Part shown: piece by piece, positions 22,408 to 35,605 of the stretch | How the letters are laid out: each line of letters starts with the position of its first letter | Position numbering within the stretch: position 1 is the first letter of the stretch | Assembly (NCBI RefSeq): GCF_954871325.1 | Contig: NC_088776.1 | Span: 57,081,301-57,145,300, forward strand | Source: Gordionus sp. m RMFG-2023 | Taxonomy: Eukaryota > Nematomorpha > Gordioida > Chordodea > Parachordodidae | DNA: 64,000 nucleotides | Reading direction: 5' to 3' | Notes under the pieces: model-generated | Told to the model about the DNA's origin: nothing | Databases searched by the model: none | The model's input: the letters and a program-made list of their open reading frames with translations, nothing else | Program-made: the position numbers and the translations under genes

Positions 22408-24003
22408 TATAAAAATTTGGGCTATATAATAACCATTATAATAAAATAATAATTTATGTTCAACAGTAAAATAATATCATGATTTTTTAATCTAAATTTA
22501 CCATGAATATCCTTAAAAATAAATTTACGGTCTATTAAATATTAACTAAAAGATACGTTTCAGAAATTAATTTATTTGTGAGACATAATATATATTTCAA
22601 TGCCAATAATATTATATTTTTATCTAATGTTTAATTTGTTAATTTAATATAACATAAATGATCACAAGTAGATGTTTTTAATTGCAATTTTAAGAATGCT
22701 ATATATATTTATACTTCCACCTATAAAAGTATATTGATAAGAATTGTTTCTGGGTAAGCTCCAAAAATTTTTATATACGATATGATTTAGGTATTGTGTC
22801 TAAACTTGTTATGTTCAACTGTTACGTTTTTATGGTTACCAAGTTATCGCTAATAATTATTGTAATCTGTGGGTGATATTTAAAAAACATAATATTCTAG
22901 ATATTCATTACTTTTAGCTTTTCATAACTTTTTCCTTCCTTCCTTAATCGTTCCCAAAAAAAATATTTTCTCTCACATTTGCTATCATTAATTGTAAACA
23001 GTTATATGGTCTGTCATAGTTTAAGGACTACATACATAGGAAAATGGTTAAACCAATGCTATTAAATCGGACGACCTAAAATAAAGTTACCAAAAATGTT
23101 ATGTATTTACTACTAACTTTGTGTCAATTTTTAATGTTTGACTGAATATAATTAAATTTATTATGTTCTTCAATTCAAAATTTCTAAAACCCATAATGTT
23201 TTACTAATGGTGTTGTTTAATGAATATGTATCTATATACCCATCATCCCCTTGGATATAAGATATCATCAAATTATTCTCTTTATGTTGATAGAGTTCAG
23301 AGAATCTTTTTATTTAAATATACATTCATAATATAAAATTAATTTATAAGGAATAATTTTTAATATCAAAAATAATATGCAAAATGTTTTAGGAAATCAA
23401 ATATATAAAAAGAGAAAAAAAATATGGATATATAATTTTATAATAAACATTTAAACAAGAAATAATAGAAAAGAATGGTAGGTTTATGGAAAAGTGAAAA
23501 TGTGCAGGAAATGATTAAAATGGAGATCGCATTTAACTATAATGATGGAATACTTGATTTTGAGGCCTTTATAGCTTGGTTGTAACCTTACCAAAAGTTA
23601 ATAGATATCTAATCAGAACCTTTAAAATTTATAGATCAACATGACTTTTTCAACAAATTTAATTTAAAGAAAAGTAAATATTATTCTTCAATTCTCTAAA
23701 TATAAACTAATTCTATCAATATATTATCTTGATGAGATCAGTATGGTCTTAAATATATTTCCGTTTAGTTGAAATAATTTACAATAAATTATTAAACAAT
23801 TTTAAAATTTCTAACGATGCAAATAGTATAGACAATATGAAGAAGAATAGATTGAGGCTTCAGAACTTAAATGCATTTATGAAAATTAACTATAAAATTT
23901 AAGGAGGGCATATTTCTCTCATTTATAATGTATTAAGTAATATTATGAAAAATTTGAAATTTTATTACAATATATCGTGTGGATAATATAATTATCAATA
24001 AAA

Positions 24004-24242
24004 ACCTCAAGTAGTGTTGTTAAACGGCTCGATTTGAGGCGATTTTTAAAAAAGACTAACTCAATATTTTATCTAGAATAATATTACACAAGTCTGAAGA
24101 TTTTGCTCATATGTGGCACAAAGGTCTAGACATCAATTAGCGAAATCTCAAGGCTTAGGCAATATTTTTCTAGCTAAAATATTGAATTAGCCGTTTTTAA
24201 AAATCGGCTCAAAATGAGCCGTTTAACAACACTAACCTCAAG
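24004..24242. mobile_element. hAT foldback MITE, perfect 8-bp target duplication
   Basis: Element 24012-24234 (223 bp) begins TAGTGTTGTTAAACGGCTC and ends GAGCCGTTTAACAACACTA, and almost the whole element folds back on itself. ACCTCAAG flanks both sides (24004-24011, 24235-24242). The ends share TAGTGTTGTTAA with the giant palindrome at 32802, so the same hAT transposase family probably moved both. Confidence 0.95.
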
Positions 24243-24624
24243 TATTATTAAAAGTAAATTTTTATTTTACGTATATGAAATCCCCCCACCCCCAATTGCG
24301 CTCTCCTCCAAATATCAGATATATATAACTGTAATTTCAAATATAAATAATTTTAAAAATAACTATTATAATTCAAATTCTTTAAAAAAAGGCTCTTTAT
24401 ATAAAAAAATTAAATGAAAACCTAAAATTTTTCGTTTCAAAAATATATTTATTTAAAAATATAAGGGATAATCCCATCCGGCTGCGAATAATTCTTTCAA
24501 AGTTTAAATTATATTTATTTTATCAAAGATTTTAAACATAATAAATTTTTTTTGAATTATTTAATAAAAATAAATTTAGAAAATTTTAAAAAATTAATTC
24601 TTCATTTAAAAAATTTTCTGAATT

Positions 24625-24828
24625 GAAAGGGGTAGTGTTTCTAAACGGCTCGTTTTGAGCCTATTTTTATAAAGGCCAACTCAATACTTCACCTAGAAAA
24701 ATATTATGCAGAAGATTTTGCACATTGAAGGAACAAAGGTACATACATTTATTATCGAAATCTCAAAGCTTAGGCTATATTTTTCTGGCTAAAATGAGTT
24801 AGTCCCGTTTAACAACACTAGAAAGAAG
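24625..24828. mobile_element. hAT foldback MITE, second copy
   Basis: Element 24633-24820 (188 bp) has ends TAGTGTTTCTAAACGGCTCG and CCCGTTTAACAACACTA, flanked by GAAAGGGG and GAAAGAAG (6 of 8 identical). Interior matches the 24012 copy (AAATCTCAA, CTTAGGC, TTTTTCT). Older than its neighbour. Confidence 0.88.
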
Positions 24829-25757
24829 CACGGAAACTTTCAAAATTAATTAAATAAGTAATATTTAATGATTTTATCTAATAATTGATTCCAATTAAGG
24901 TACATTTAACTAAAGTATCCCCCAAAGTGGTATAAGGAGTTTTTTATAAGATATTTATACATAAATAATTTATGAAAAAATAATAAAAGATCTCACGATT
25001 TTCTTTCTTATATATTATATATTGATTAATCCAGGATAATGCATCACTGCGCAAAGATTGTTAAAATCGGCAAATAGGACTATAAAATAATAAAATATCA
25101 ATTTAGAATTTTTTTCAATGGAATATATCTTGATATTTTTCTAAATGCTATAAATATCTGTTATGATTTATAATTTTCTTTTTCCAAATTTTATTTTATA
25201 AGAATAATAATTTGGTTGATTCTCAAAAAATTCATTTATAAATTGTACTCAAATTATTTCATGTTTTTTGTATAATATTTATTCTTAGAATATTTATTTA
25301 TAAGTAATATAAACATTGAAGGCAAATATCATACTTTCTAAAATTATTGACATTTCATATGTTGAAAAGGTATGATATACTGAACGATTTATTACAGAGA
25401 TAAAATACTCCACCTTAAGAAACACTTTCCAATAATATAGTATCAAGTTTATAATTTATAAATTTAGACGTTTTTTTCTCCCTAAAGTGAGTTTTAGGAA
25501 TCGTTTTATATATATTTATGAGATTGATGCTATTATATATGTATAAATAATCAATGTTAAACCTTTTTTAGCATGAATAGTTGTAATATAAGCAAAGATG
25601 TTTCTGCATATAATTAGTTTCATTTTTTCAAAAATATTTTGATTTACTGCTTAAATTAAGTTATGATTATATAAAAGAGTTCAAATATAAAAATATTTAT
25701 ACTAATATTATTTTTTCTGCAAATGCTTGCTAAATATATCTTATTTAAATTGTAAAA

Positions 25758-25775
25758 ATATCTATATAAAGTATA
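25758..25775 (-). promoter_or_regulatory. TATA-like motif upstream of unit C
   Basis: ACTTTATATAGATA on the minus strand lies about 140 bases before the S-exon ATG. The same string at similar distance precedes units D (45151-45170) and E (58958-58975). Promoter role inferred from position and conservation. Confidence 0.4.
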
Positions 25776-26179
25776 AAAGTCATTTACCTATAACAAATAA
25801 ACAATTTCTTTTTCACAACCTTCCGCAGATTAATAACACCTTAGTAAATCAATGATATTTATTTTAAAATAATTCATAATGATATATTTTAAAATAATTC
25901 ATAATGAATATATTTTTAAAAAATTTGCTTTAAATAATAATTTTTTTCGATTAATTTACTTATTAGAAGGATATATAAATTAGAATAAAAAAAAGGCCCC
26001 CTACCCACTCACTCAAATTTCTTTAAATACTTTTAAAAATAACATTCCCATATTTTTAGACAAAAAATTAAATTTTTAACCTAGGGAATAATCATCGGCT
26101 TACCAAATATCTATATTATGCTAATATTTAAGATTAATATAATGTAATTGTAATATGTTCTTAATTTGCTTATTAAAAC

Positions 26180-27053
26180 TAGGGGAGACTGGGGTTAGGT
26201 ACCGGGGCTTGGCAAAACACTTATTCTCATTTTAAAATTAAATACACCAGAAGGTTAAAATTTTATCCTAATATAGTTTTCATTAGTATACATCTATGGA
26301 CAAAGAATATTTTGAAATAATTAATTGTTAAAAATTTTATCTAAAATAAAATTTTGATGAAATTTTCAAATGATTTTTACATGACAGAATTTTAATTTTT
26401 ATTAAATTATATAATCATTTATATAAATTAAATTATTGCGAAGTTTAAACATTCTTCTATAATTTGGGTAAGTTTTATGAGTATTTATTCAATCATGATT
26501 TGTCAATTTAGAGCTAGCGGGGATTGCTAAACCATACACGTTAATTATGGCATTAGTAATGAAAAAAGTTTCAAAATCTTTAAAGGCAATTTCATGGCTT
26601 TTATGATTGGTATTTAAGATTTATGCTAAGAAATCTAAATCTCTCCTTAAAATTTGTTCAAAATGTTTATTAAATTAGCCAAAATTAAGTTTCAATTTTT
26701 ATATATAATTCGCTTCATTTTATAAGTATTTATGATATTTTGAACAATAAAATAATAAAATTATTCTATACATATCATTATATATAAATAAAAATGCATT
26801 TCAATTATTATGGCCTAAAACACCAATGGTCTAGGAAGCCCCTTGAAGTGGTTTGCCTCACACCGCTATTGGGGCTTGTTGAACAATTTTTTAATTTTAC
26901 AAAAAATAATTTAAAAAATGATTATATTCTTAAGATTTTTTATAAGGCACCTTTATAAAGTATAGTTTTAGGTATCCTATATATTATTTTTTATATTATC
27001 TATAAAATAGCTAATTTTGTAAAAATTGGTTTGACTAACCCCAGTCTCCCCTA
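26180..27053. mobile_element. TA-target MITE inside an LTR (Tc1/mariner-like ends)
   Basis: Element 26182-27051 has 17-bp or longer perfect inverted ends, GGGGAGACTGGGGTTAG and CTAACCCCAGTCTCCCC, between TA dinucleotides. The other LTR at about 31041-31062 shows the uninterrupted site (TATTAAAACTACTTATTAATGG), which defines the duplication as TA. TA targets suggest a Tc1/mariner-type transposase. No coding seen. Confidence 0.9.
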
Positions 27054-29621
27054 CTTATTAATGGAATTATGGATTTTTAAGCATAGGTTTTTTTTTACTT
27101 TCTTTTTTTTTTTTCAATTTTCCTATCATAAAAAATTATATATATTCAAAATAAAAAAAATGAATTATGAATATAATAGTATTTTCTACCTATAATTTAA
27201 TAATTATTTTTAGATTCCCCTTTCTAGCATGATTTTATAAACTGTTCGTCAATAATATCTGTTACAGCATTGCCGTTGAGGCTGATCTTCACATCGTTAA
27301 TGTTCTCTTGATATAGAATTGCCCCTTTTTTAAATTGTTTTACGTTGTTGTCGTTGGTAGTCATCTTGCTATTGTATCGTTCATCTTTGACACTGTATTC
27401 TTCGTCATACGGCGATTTATTTGATTTTGATTACACGCTTGTTTAATTGTATTGCTTGATGTCTATCAAAGATTAGTAGGTTTTTATTATCTATATTATT
27501 TTGCAATCAAACATGATCTTGTTGGATGATTTCGATGGAATTTTTAGTAGTATGTGTTAATATATATTTTTTCTTATAGTTTTTATTTTTATTAAATAAT
27601 CCCAAATTAAAATTTACAACTTTACATAACCCATTATTTATTTAAACAAATAATTATTCTTTTATTAATCTTCAACCTTTTTTAATTTCTCTCTTACCGA
27701 AGAATTTATTTAATCCAACATTACTAGTTGTCTTTATTATGAAAAATTTTCTTCTTTTTTTTAAAATTCATTAATTTTCCCAAATTCTTATTTCCCCCTT
27801 TCTTTTATTATTTCTAGGTTTACCAATCTATTCCATATTACTTTTCTTTTAAACAAAAAATTTTATTTTTTAACTTCTATTTTTTATATTTTTATTTTAT
27901 TTTATCCTTACTACTTCCTATTTTGCCAATTTTCCATTTTCAATTATTTTTTAGTTTTTATTAAACACATTAATCAATTGCTTTCTTTTAAACACCAAAT
28001 CTATTTGTCTTTTATCGTTTTCACTTTTAATAGAAATTGCACTAACAAACTCATGTGCTACAATATTTTTTTTTAACAATTATTTTTCACTATTTACATT
28101 GATTACATTCTCAACTCATATAAACATTTTCATCTTCCAATAAATGCAAAAAAAAATTACATCAATTTAAGCTTTAATACAATACCACTTGACGTCCATA
28201 TTTTACTTCATTTATTCTTTTAATTTTATTCTTATAAAGTAACCAACTTAACCAAATATACATATGCATCTAATTCTTTTACAATTATCAATACTATTTT
28301 TTCAAATTTTACGATCTTAATACGTTTTTTGAATAATTTACAACTAGCAACATTTAATATGAACTATCAATATAATTCAATCCATATATAATTTCACAAT
28401 TGGACTAAGAGATCGATAACCTTTTTACCCCTATAATTTTAGATATTTAATTCTATATATACCTATTTTTCAATTCTATTTATTTATACCAATTTTATTT
28501 AGCTCTATTCCTTTCATAATTGGACTAAGCTATCCATAACCCTTTTACCTCTAATAATTTTATATAATATAATTCCACAATTTTCCTCAGATAAAGCATT
28601 TACATTTCTTATATATATTCCCAAATTTTTCCCTTTATTTGCCCCTTTTTTTTATTAGACTTTTATACCCTTCTAGCTTTAACTTTCTTTTAAATATATA
28701 TCTACCTCATGATCTATCAAATAACCCAATTTTTCATCATATATTTCTTTATATTTATTCTTTAAATCAAACGTATCATTCCTTGTAAAACTAAATTCTC
28801 TTCTCCTTCTACCTCACACTCATTCTTTAATTTTTCCTCTTCACCGGAAAATATTGTGACAAAGGTAATTTTTCCCTCTCAAATTTGAGCATAAATCTCA
28901 TCACATATTATATAACTATCTGCCAACCACGATTTCCCTGAAATTACGTAATTGTCTTCTCAAATTAAAATTATCATTTTCGAAATATCTACTTTTAGAT
29001 CAATCTGTAATTAGCAATTTCCAAATCAAAAATTATCTCAATTTGTGGATTATGTACTAATTTATTAACAAACAGATTTCTCCCCATTTTGTAACTCATA
29101 ATTTTTACATTTATCTGAATTTCCTCAGAATTATTTACCAAACTTTTAATTTTATCACTTTTTTATAGTTTATTTTCCAAAATTTCATTTTCCTTTTTAA
29201 CTCAAATTTCTTAATTATTATTTACCATATTCTCAATTTTAGTATTCTCTATATTCTTCAATTTATTTTCCAAATTTTTAACATTAACCTCTTTTATAGA
29301 TTTTTTAAATATTTTATTATTTTTATTATCATTTTTCCCTTGAAATATATTCAAAATTTTATTTTCTAACCAAATTTTGATATCCAATTCTACCCCAGAA
29401 AACTGTATCAATTTTTCCTTCCAATATCCAAAGATCCAAATATAATTTTCTTTATTTTTTTATACCGGTAAATTTACTTTTACCAATATAATTTTCGATT
29501 CTTTCAATTGTTTTACCCTCATTTTATATTTAATTATAAGTTCAATTGTCCATAATTTGTAAAATTCATCATACCCCTTAAAGATACAGTTGCCCCTATA
29601 TCCAATAACATTGAAATTTCC

Positions 29622-29774
29622 TTTCTCTACTGTGGCTTATTCAAGCTTTAGCCTAAAAAATTAAATTAGCTTCTAAGTTAAGTCTCAACTTGAAGATTGA
29701 TTCTAATATTTTTGGTTAAAAATATGGCAACGCTGTTTTATAGTTGACTAAAGTTAGATAGTTTAACAACACTA
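29622..29774. mobile_element. decayed TAGTGTTG-family MITE within the LTR fossil
   Basis: The right end reads GATAGTTTAACAACACTA, like the MITEs at 24012 and 24633. The left end near ACTGTGGCTTATTC is weak. ATTTCCTT and ATTTCTTA may be the target copies. Confidence 0.4.
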
Positions 29775-31215
29775 ATTTCTTAAATTCACTTTTACCCTTG
29801 GACATTGATCATAACTTTTATTATCTTATGACGTTAAAATTGTTAAATTGAATATTTGTATATCCCTTGCGTTACATTTTCCAACATATTTTTATAAATA
29901 TCATATTTGCTATTTCCATTTCCTTCCTTTTTTTTCTATTTCATTATTATCATTTACCTTATTTTTAAATATACTTTCTTTTTGATTCAACTGATTTTTT
30001 GATAATGTTTTTATTTCACTATTATAGAGTCCTACTGTATAATCTTTCGCATAATGTCCCATTTTACGACATTTAAAACACGTTATATCTTCTACACTTC
30101 TCTTTTCATATATATTTTTTCCTTCATTTTTTCTATATTCCACCGCTGGAAATGCTTTGGAATTCCCCTATTGATTGTTATAACACTTAGTATGCCCAAA
30201 TTTCCAGAAATTTCACACACAACCATAATTTTTTATTGAACAACTTGTATACCGGATAACATACTGCAATGTCCTTCCACATCTTTTACAAATTACTGGT
30301 AACATTTTGTGATTCATTCCTTCATTACATTCTCTGCTTATATGACCATATTTTCCGCAATTATAACATGCTCTATTCTGCCCCGACCTATTCCATTGAT
30401 TCCTTCTATATTCCATTCTATATTCATATCACCCTGTATTATTTTCATAATTTCGCTCTATTCCTTTTTTTCATTTTTCTCTCCAATTCTTATATCTTTA
30501 TTTTCATTTCTATCTCTAATAATTTGTTTTTACTATTCCATTTTTCATCATATATATTTATCACATAATTTTTCTATCTCTACTTGTTTTAACATTCTTA
30601 TTTATTTATATCTCTATTTACATTTCTTTTTTTACACCACAAATAAATTATAACCACTACAATTAAAATTATCATCTAAAAATTTGCGATAAATCCTTAA
30701 TTTCTACTTAACTAAATGTTCTAATATTCTTTTTATTAAACATTTTTTAAATTTTAATCTTACCTTACAATAGTGTATTCTAAATTAAACCTTATAAAAG
30801 ACTAATTAATACCTTTATTAAAAATAATTTCACAATAAAAAAGATAAGCTAATGCAATTATATCAAAATTATAAACAATACATAAAATTTACTAGAACAA
30901 AATTTTACAATAATTCGAATTTTTTCTTAATTTTTCCTCATGATTGGATATTTTATATGTATGCATCCAATTTCAGATATTTTTACATGGTCTAGTAAAA
31001 AAACGGCATCAACTGTAGTAAGCTCTTAATATGCTATTAAAACTACTTATTAATGGAATTTTGGATTTTTGACGATAGGTTTTTTTTAAACTTTCTTTTT
31101 TTATTTATTTCAATTTTTCTAACATAAAAAAATATATTTCTAAACAAAAAAAACGAAGAATGAAGAATATAATAATATTTTCAATATTATTTTTTCTATC
31201 AATTATTTATTATAT

Positions 31216-31439
31216 AATAAATTATATAAATAATTATTATATTATAACGGTAATAATTATTTTAATGATCATTTATATAAAATTTTATTAAGAATTGAAT
31301 TTTTTTTAACCCTATTAGACAAGAAACATTTTCTTTTATAAAAAAAACCCATATCATTTAAAAGATCTCTTATTTGTTTAAAAATTTTTCTAGATGATTA
31401 TATTTAAAACTATAAAAATGATTTATCAAACTTATTTTT
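31216..31439. repeat. block continuing from unit C upstream region
   Basis: Resembles 59270-59480 (GATCATTTATATAAAATTTT, TTGAATTTTTTTTAAC, AAAACTATAAAA), i.e. the 5' flank of unit E. Confidence 0.55.
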
Positions 31440-31800
31440 CTATTTTAACTTTCATCCTGTTGAGTAGTTAGCTCCAATATTTCCTTACATTTTATAATCT
31501 TCATGAAATCTATTTTATTAAATTTATATTTTATTCAATGGTTTTTACTGATTGAGACGATTAGAGTTTCTTTTTTCTTTCGTTTATCTACCGCATCTAA
31601 TCTTTTAATCTTTATTCCTATATTGTTTTCGGCTCTTTCATGGTGAGTCCATACCACCATAGTCTATCTACAATTATCTTTGTTTTTATGGGTACCATCT
31701 TTATATTTCATAATATATTTGTGTATCCTATCCTTAGCTTTTATCCTCAACATTTTCATCTCCTATATGTAAACTACTCATGTCTGATGTCCTGTTTCTA
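31440..31800 (-). mobile_element. old RTE LINE 3' remnant upstream of unit C
   Basis: TTCATCCTGTTGAGTAG, GTCCATACCACCATAGTCT and CCTCAACATTTTCATCTCC parallel 7550-7890 of the full RTE copy, and match 45610-45960 and 59530-59870 even better. Heavily decayed. The shared position in three blocks suggests one insertion before the blocks were duplicated. Confidence 0.7.
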
Positions 31801-32793
31801 CTAGCTAAATTGTTTATAAGAACCAATTAAAATCAATAAAAATGCACAATCACAATATAGTACAAAATATATTTAATTTTTTTGTAATATATATTTCATT
31901 TCATGTTTAAAATTTTATACCATTATAAAAAAAATTAAAACCTATTAGAGGGGACACGATAAATATTTTTAAAGTAGCGGAAGCCTGCATAGCACCCCCT
32001 TTTCTAACGACTACAGCTATCTATTACCCGAGATATTGATAAATTATGGCTCAAATTTTAGCAAATCTATTTTGTTTGTTATCCCATCATCCCTTTCTTT
32101 AATGAAACCTTGGTTGTAATGACATTGTAGAAATATTATATTAGTTATAGAGCGGTCAGATGCTTCTGTCTATTCATCTCTTGAATGATCTTACATTTTT
32201 TATATTTATTGTTTTTATCTAAACAATCATCATTTTAATATAACAAAATGCTTGTTAAAAGTGAGCAGAAGCAGCAAAGAACTTAGAAATTTTTTATGAA
32301 AACAATAAAAATAAATTTAAAAAATAAAGATTTGCTTACAGGTATAAATATAACACTTTTAAAAAATATAGAAAATATTAGAGGGGAGGACTCAGCCTGT
32401 CCACAAAATTTGGAAAGGGGCTAAAAATCAAAAAAATTAGCAGGGGACTTTATTCTTTTAACCCATTAAACCATGCCTAAGCTAAATAGAAAAATCAGCG
32501 CTATAAACTTAAAAATTGCATAGAGGCCATCGATAGCACTTATGTTGAACTATAGTATGTTGATAATGTGTCAGTAAATTGCTCCCTCATTTTAATATAA
32601 TATACAAATGTAATTTCCCAGTAGAATAATAAATTCATAAATACAACTTTCCCAAATATTTATAATTTTAAAGGTCTAGAATGGATCTCCTTTTTTCGCA
32701 GAATCGTGAAATATTTAAAATGAAAATTTAAATTCAGAAAGTAACTTTAAACTTTGTATATTTCCACCAATAAATTTTTTAAAGTTAATTAAA
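31801..32793. repeat. block flank shared with 59900-60270
   Basis: From about 32500 the sequence (CCTCATTTTAATATAA, TAATTTCC, GGTCTAGAATGGATCT) tracks 60055-60270. A pair of GC-richer strings at 31980-32010 and 32385-32420 (AGCCTGCATAGCACCCCC, GGGGAGGACTCAGCCT) may mark a small element; its ends are unclear. Confidence 0.45.
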
Positions 32794-32839
32794 CTAAATA
32801 TTAGTGTTGTTAATCGGCTTAGCCGAGTCGGCTCGAACA

Positions 32840-33350
32840 GAGCTCACCCAAATTTTGGGATCTTTTTTTCGACTCCAACTCAAAGTTTTGGTCGTTTCTT
32901 ACGACTTCGACCCGAGTTCAAGCCGAAAAAAACGACTTCGACCCAAAATATGGGTCGTTTTTTTCGACTCCGACCCAAGTCCAAGCCGAAAAAACGACAT
33001 CGACCCAAAATATGGGTCGTTTTTTACGACTCCGACTCAAAATTTGGGTTGTATTTTTCGACTCAAATTTGAAGTTAGGGTCGTATTTTTCGACTCCAAC
33101 TTGAAGTTTGGGTCGTATTTTTCGACTCAAACTAGAAGTTTGGGTCGTATTTTTCGACTCCAACTTGAAGTTTAGATCGTATTTTTCGACTCCAACTCAA
33201 AGTTTGGGTCGTTTTTCTGACTCAGACTCAAACATCGGGTCGTTTTATTCAATCCGACCCAAAATATGGATCGTTTTTTTTAAAGAAGACTTAAAGTTAG
33301 GGTTGCTTTTTTTCACCTAACCAAATATCTAGATCATTTTTTTCGACCAA
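32840..33350. repeat. 32-bp tandem tract, left arm
   Basis: Units of the form TTTGGGTCGTATTTTTCGAC recur with a 32-bp period (TCG steps at 33081, 33113, 33145, 33177). The outer units are more GC-rich and carry AAGCCGAAAAAA spacers. The string GGGTCG...CGACCC makes each pair of units partly self-complementary. Confidence 0.85.
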
Positions 33351-33459
33351 AAGTCAAATAACATTTAGTAGATATTAATATTATAGGCGGGAAAGTTTCT
33401 TAAAGCTTCTTTAAATTATAACGCTCTGATTTAACTATTCCATCATAGTTATTTTTTAT

Positions 33460-34435
33460 TTTAAGTAAAGATGTACCATAGAAAAGAGCCATTTGTTATG
33501 ATGGTTATTTTTGAACTTTTTTAAATGAAATAGATAAAAATATATATTGTAGACATGTTAAATCAAAATTTCAGTGAAGATGTATCATAGATAAGTGACA
33601 ATTGTCATAATCGACATTTATGAACTTTTTTGAGTTTTTTTACAGCAAATTGCTAAAAATATATATTCTGAACATGTTCAATTAAAAATTCAGTGAGGAT
33701 GTATCATAGATAGGTGACAATTGTCATAATCGTTATTTTTAAACTTTTTTCAATTTTTTTAAAGGAAATAGCTAAAAATATATATTCTAAACATGTTAAA
33801 TTTAAAATTCAGTGAGGATATATCATATAGAGGTGACAATTGTCATAATCGCTATTTTTGAACTTTTTCAAATTTTTTTAAAGGAAATAGCTAAAAATAT
33901 ATATTCTAAACATGTTAAATTTAAAATTCAGTGAGGATGTATCATAGATAGGTGACAATTGTCATAATATTTATTTTTGAACTTTTTTCAATTTTTTTAA
34001 AGGAAATAGCTAAAAATATATATTATAAACATGTTAAATTAAAAATTCAGTGAGGATGTATCATAGATAGGTGACAATTGTCATAATCGTTATTTTTGAA
34101 CTTTTTTCAATTTTTTTAAAGGAAATAAAATATATATTCTAAACATGTTAAATTAAAAATTCAGTGAGGATGTATCATAGATAGGTGACAATTGTCATAA
34201 TCGCTATTTTTGAACTTTTTTCAATTTTTTTAAAGGAAATAGCTAAAAATATATATTCTAAACATGTTAAATTAAAAATTCAGTGAGGATCATAGATAGG
34301 TGACAATTGTCATAATCGCTATTTTTGAACTTTTTTATAATTTTTTAAAGGAAATAGCTAAAAAAATATATCCTAAACATGTTAAATTAAAATATCAGTG
34401 AGGATGTATCACAGATAAGGGACAAAAAATGGTTA
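33460..34435. repeat. 119-bp tandem array, left arm
   Basis: CAGTGAGGATGTATCATAGA recurs at 33572, 33691, 33810, 33929, 34048, 34162, 34281 and 34396, with a divergent unit before the first. Every unit but the outermost contains the 12-base palindrome TGACAATTGTCA, then a T-run and CTAAAAATATATATTCT. Confidence 0.9.
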
Positions 34436-35399
34436 TTATATATACGAATAGTTAGGTACATAATAATCCTTAAGTGATAAAATGAGATGCTAATATATTT
34501 CTTGTAATTTTAATTTATAATAAAATTCTTAAATATGTTATTGTCATAGACTGGGTTAGAAAATCAACTATCACATAAACTCATCTATGTTTTATTCATA
34601 TTATATTTTTAAGTTTGAGGATATAAAAATATTTCCTCTTTGAAGTTACTAGTTAGGATAAAATTTACTTGGCACATCTTACAATGATATTTATACCTTG
34701 TTTTTTTTTCGATAAATTTTATGCGATATCTCATGAAGGAAATTACATATCATTGTACAGAGAAATAACTTTGTATATATTATCTGCACCCATATCTTTT
34801 ATATCAATCTCTATCGATGACATTTTAAATTATATTGGAAACTAGATTGTGTAGATTTCTAAATATTAATTTAAAAGATTTAGATGCTAGAATTAATTAT
34901 AGATATATCTTAATAATTTGTATATGCATTTATTATTTAAAATCTCTCGCTTTAAGCCTATTTAGCAAGAAAAATATTGACTAATTCTGTAATTGATAAT
35001 AGATATCTATACCTTTATATAATCTATGAGAAAAATTGCTCTCATAATATTCTACTTAATAAAATAGTGAATAATTAACGCCTGAAAAAAAGTAAGCGCT
35101 TTATAACATGGTTCAAAGTTAATCCCAGTATTAATTTTAATGTTAATTTTTCTCAAGTGTTCAAAATTCTAAATCTTAATATCAAAAACTATTTTAGTTA
35201 TCAATTTAAAGTCAAATAATTTTAAAACACTAATATTCTCCAGTATTCATAAAAAACAACAGCCTGAAACAAGAACACTAAGCTCAAAACATCTTAAATA
35301 TTTGATACATTTATAGTTTAAATATTTTTATTTAAATTATATATATTTATTAATGTACAAAAAATTTAATTTAACAATATATATAGATATAAAAATTAT

Positions 35400-35605
35400 G
35401 TATAAAATTTATTATTCATGATATTGATATCCCATGAATTTAAACATAAACACTGTTTAAGTGTTTCGGAGGCCATGCGATTTCTTTTCTTTGTTATGGT
35501 GTCCACCCCTCTTGAGAAGACACGCTCGCTCTCAACGGATGTACTTTGCTGCGACAAAAAATCTTTAACCATCATGCAAAATACGGAAAACGCTCAGAAT
35601 TACAG
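35400..35605 (-). pseudogene. hAT transposase C-terminal remnant in the palindrome loop
   Basis: Minus strand reads VKDFLSQQSTSVESERVFSR, then GVDTITKKRNRMASETL and CLCLNSW. This is the hAT dimerisation signature (TSVxSERvFSxag...ITKkRNRL...LCLxSW). A frame change separates it from RFPYFA just upstream. The rest of the transposase was not found, so the element is not autonomous as it stands. Confidence 0.88.

Larger units (their letters stand above)
22721..25623 (-). pseudogene. unit C of the secreted gene family (exons S, b, a, c, d, e)
   Basis: Minus-strand exons: S 25623-25563 (MKLIICRNIFAYITT, donor AAG|GTTTAA); b 25079-24997 (FADFNNLCAVMHYPGL, donor GTGAGA); a about 24942-24922; c 23305-23118 (SELYQHKENN, QGDDGYIDTYSLNNT); d 23075-22977; e 22866-22721 (YLNHIVY, FWSLPRNNSYQYTFIGG). 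Order, boundaries and phases match unit D. Several breaks make it a pseudogene. Two hAT MITEs (24012, 24633) sit in the a-c intron. The protein is predicted to be secreted; domain family unknown. Confidence 0.65.
26138..31215 (-). mobile_element. LTR retrotransposon with Gag zinc knuckles and protease (fossil)
   Basis: Direct repeats at about 26138-27214 (interrupted by an 870-bp MITE) and about 31014-31215 look like LTRs, and a polypurine run (AGAAAGGGGAA, minus) abuts the left one. Between them, minus strand, lie two CCHC-type knuckle regions (about 30415-30335, CYNCGKYGHISREC; about 30085-30035, CFKCRKMGHYAKD), a retroviral-type aspartic protease site (LLDIGATVSL, about 29610-29580) and coding-like sequence at 29211-29411 and 27230-27420. 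That order is Gag then protease of a Ty3/gypsy-like element; no clear RT was recognised. Many breaks; old. In units D and E the corresponding flank has no such insertion. Confidence 0.65.

Noticed and set aside
32804-33320. Phe/Arg-rich repeat protein on both strands (VVFFDSNLKFGSYFST)
   Set aside because: Product of the 32-bp tandem tract in the palindrome arms; frame openness follows from the repeat unit and occurs on both strands.
33460-34435. CRISPR-like array of regularly spaced repeats
   Set aside because: The whole 119-bp unit is repeated, without unique spacers, inside an eukaryotic transposon; no cas genes.
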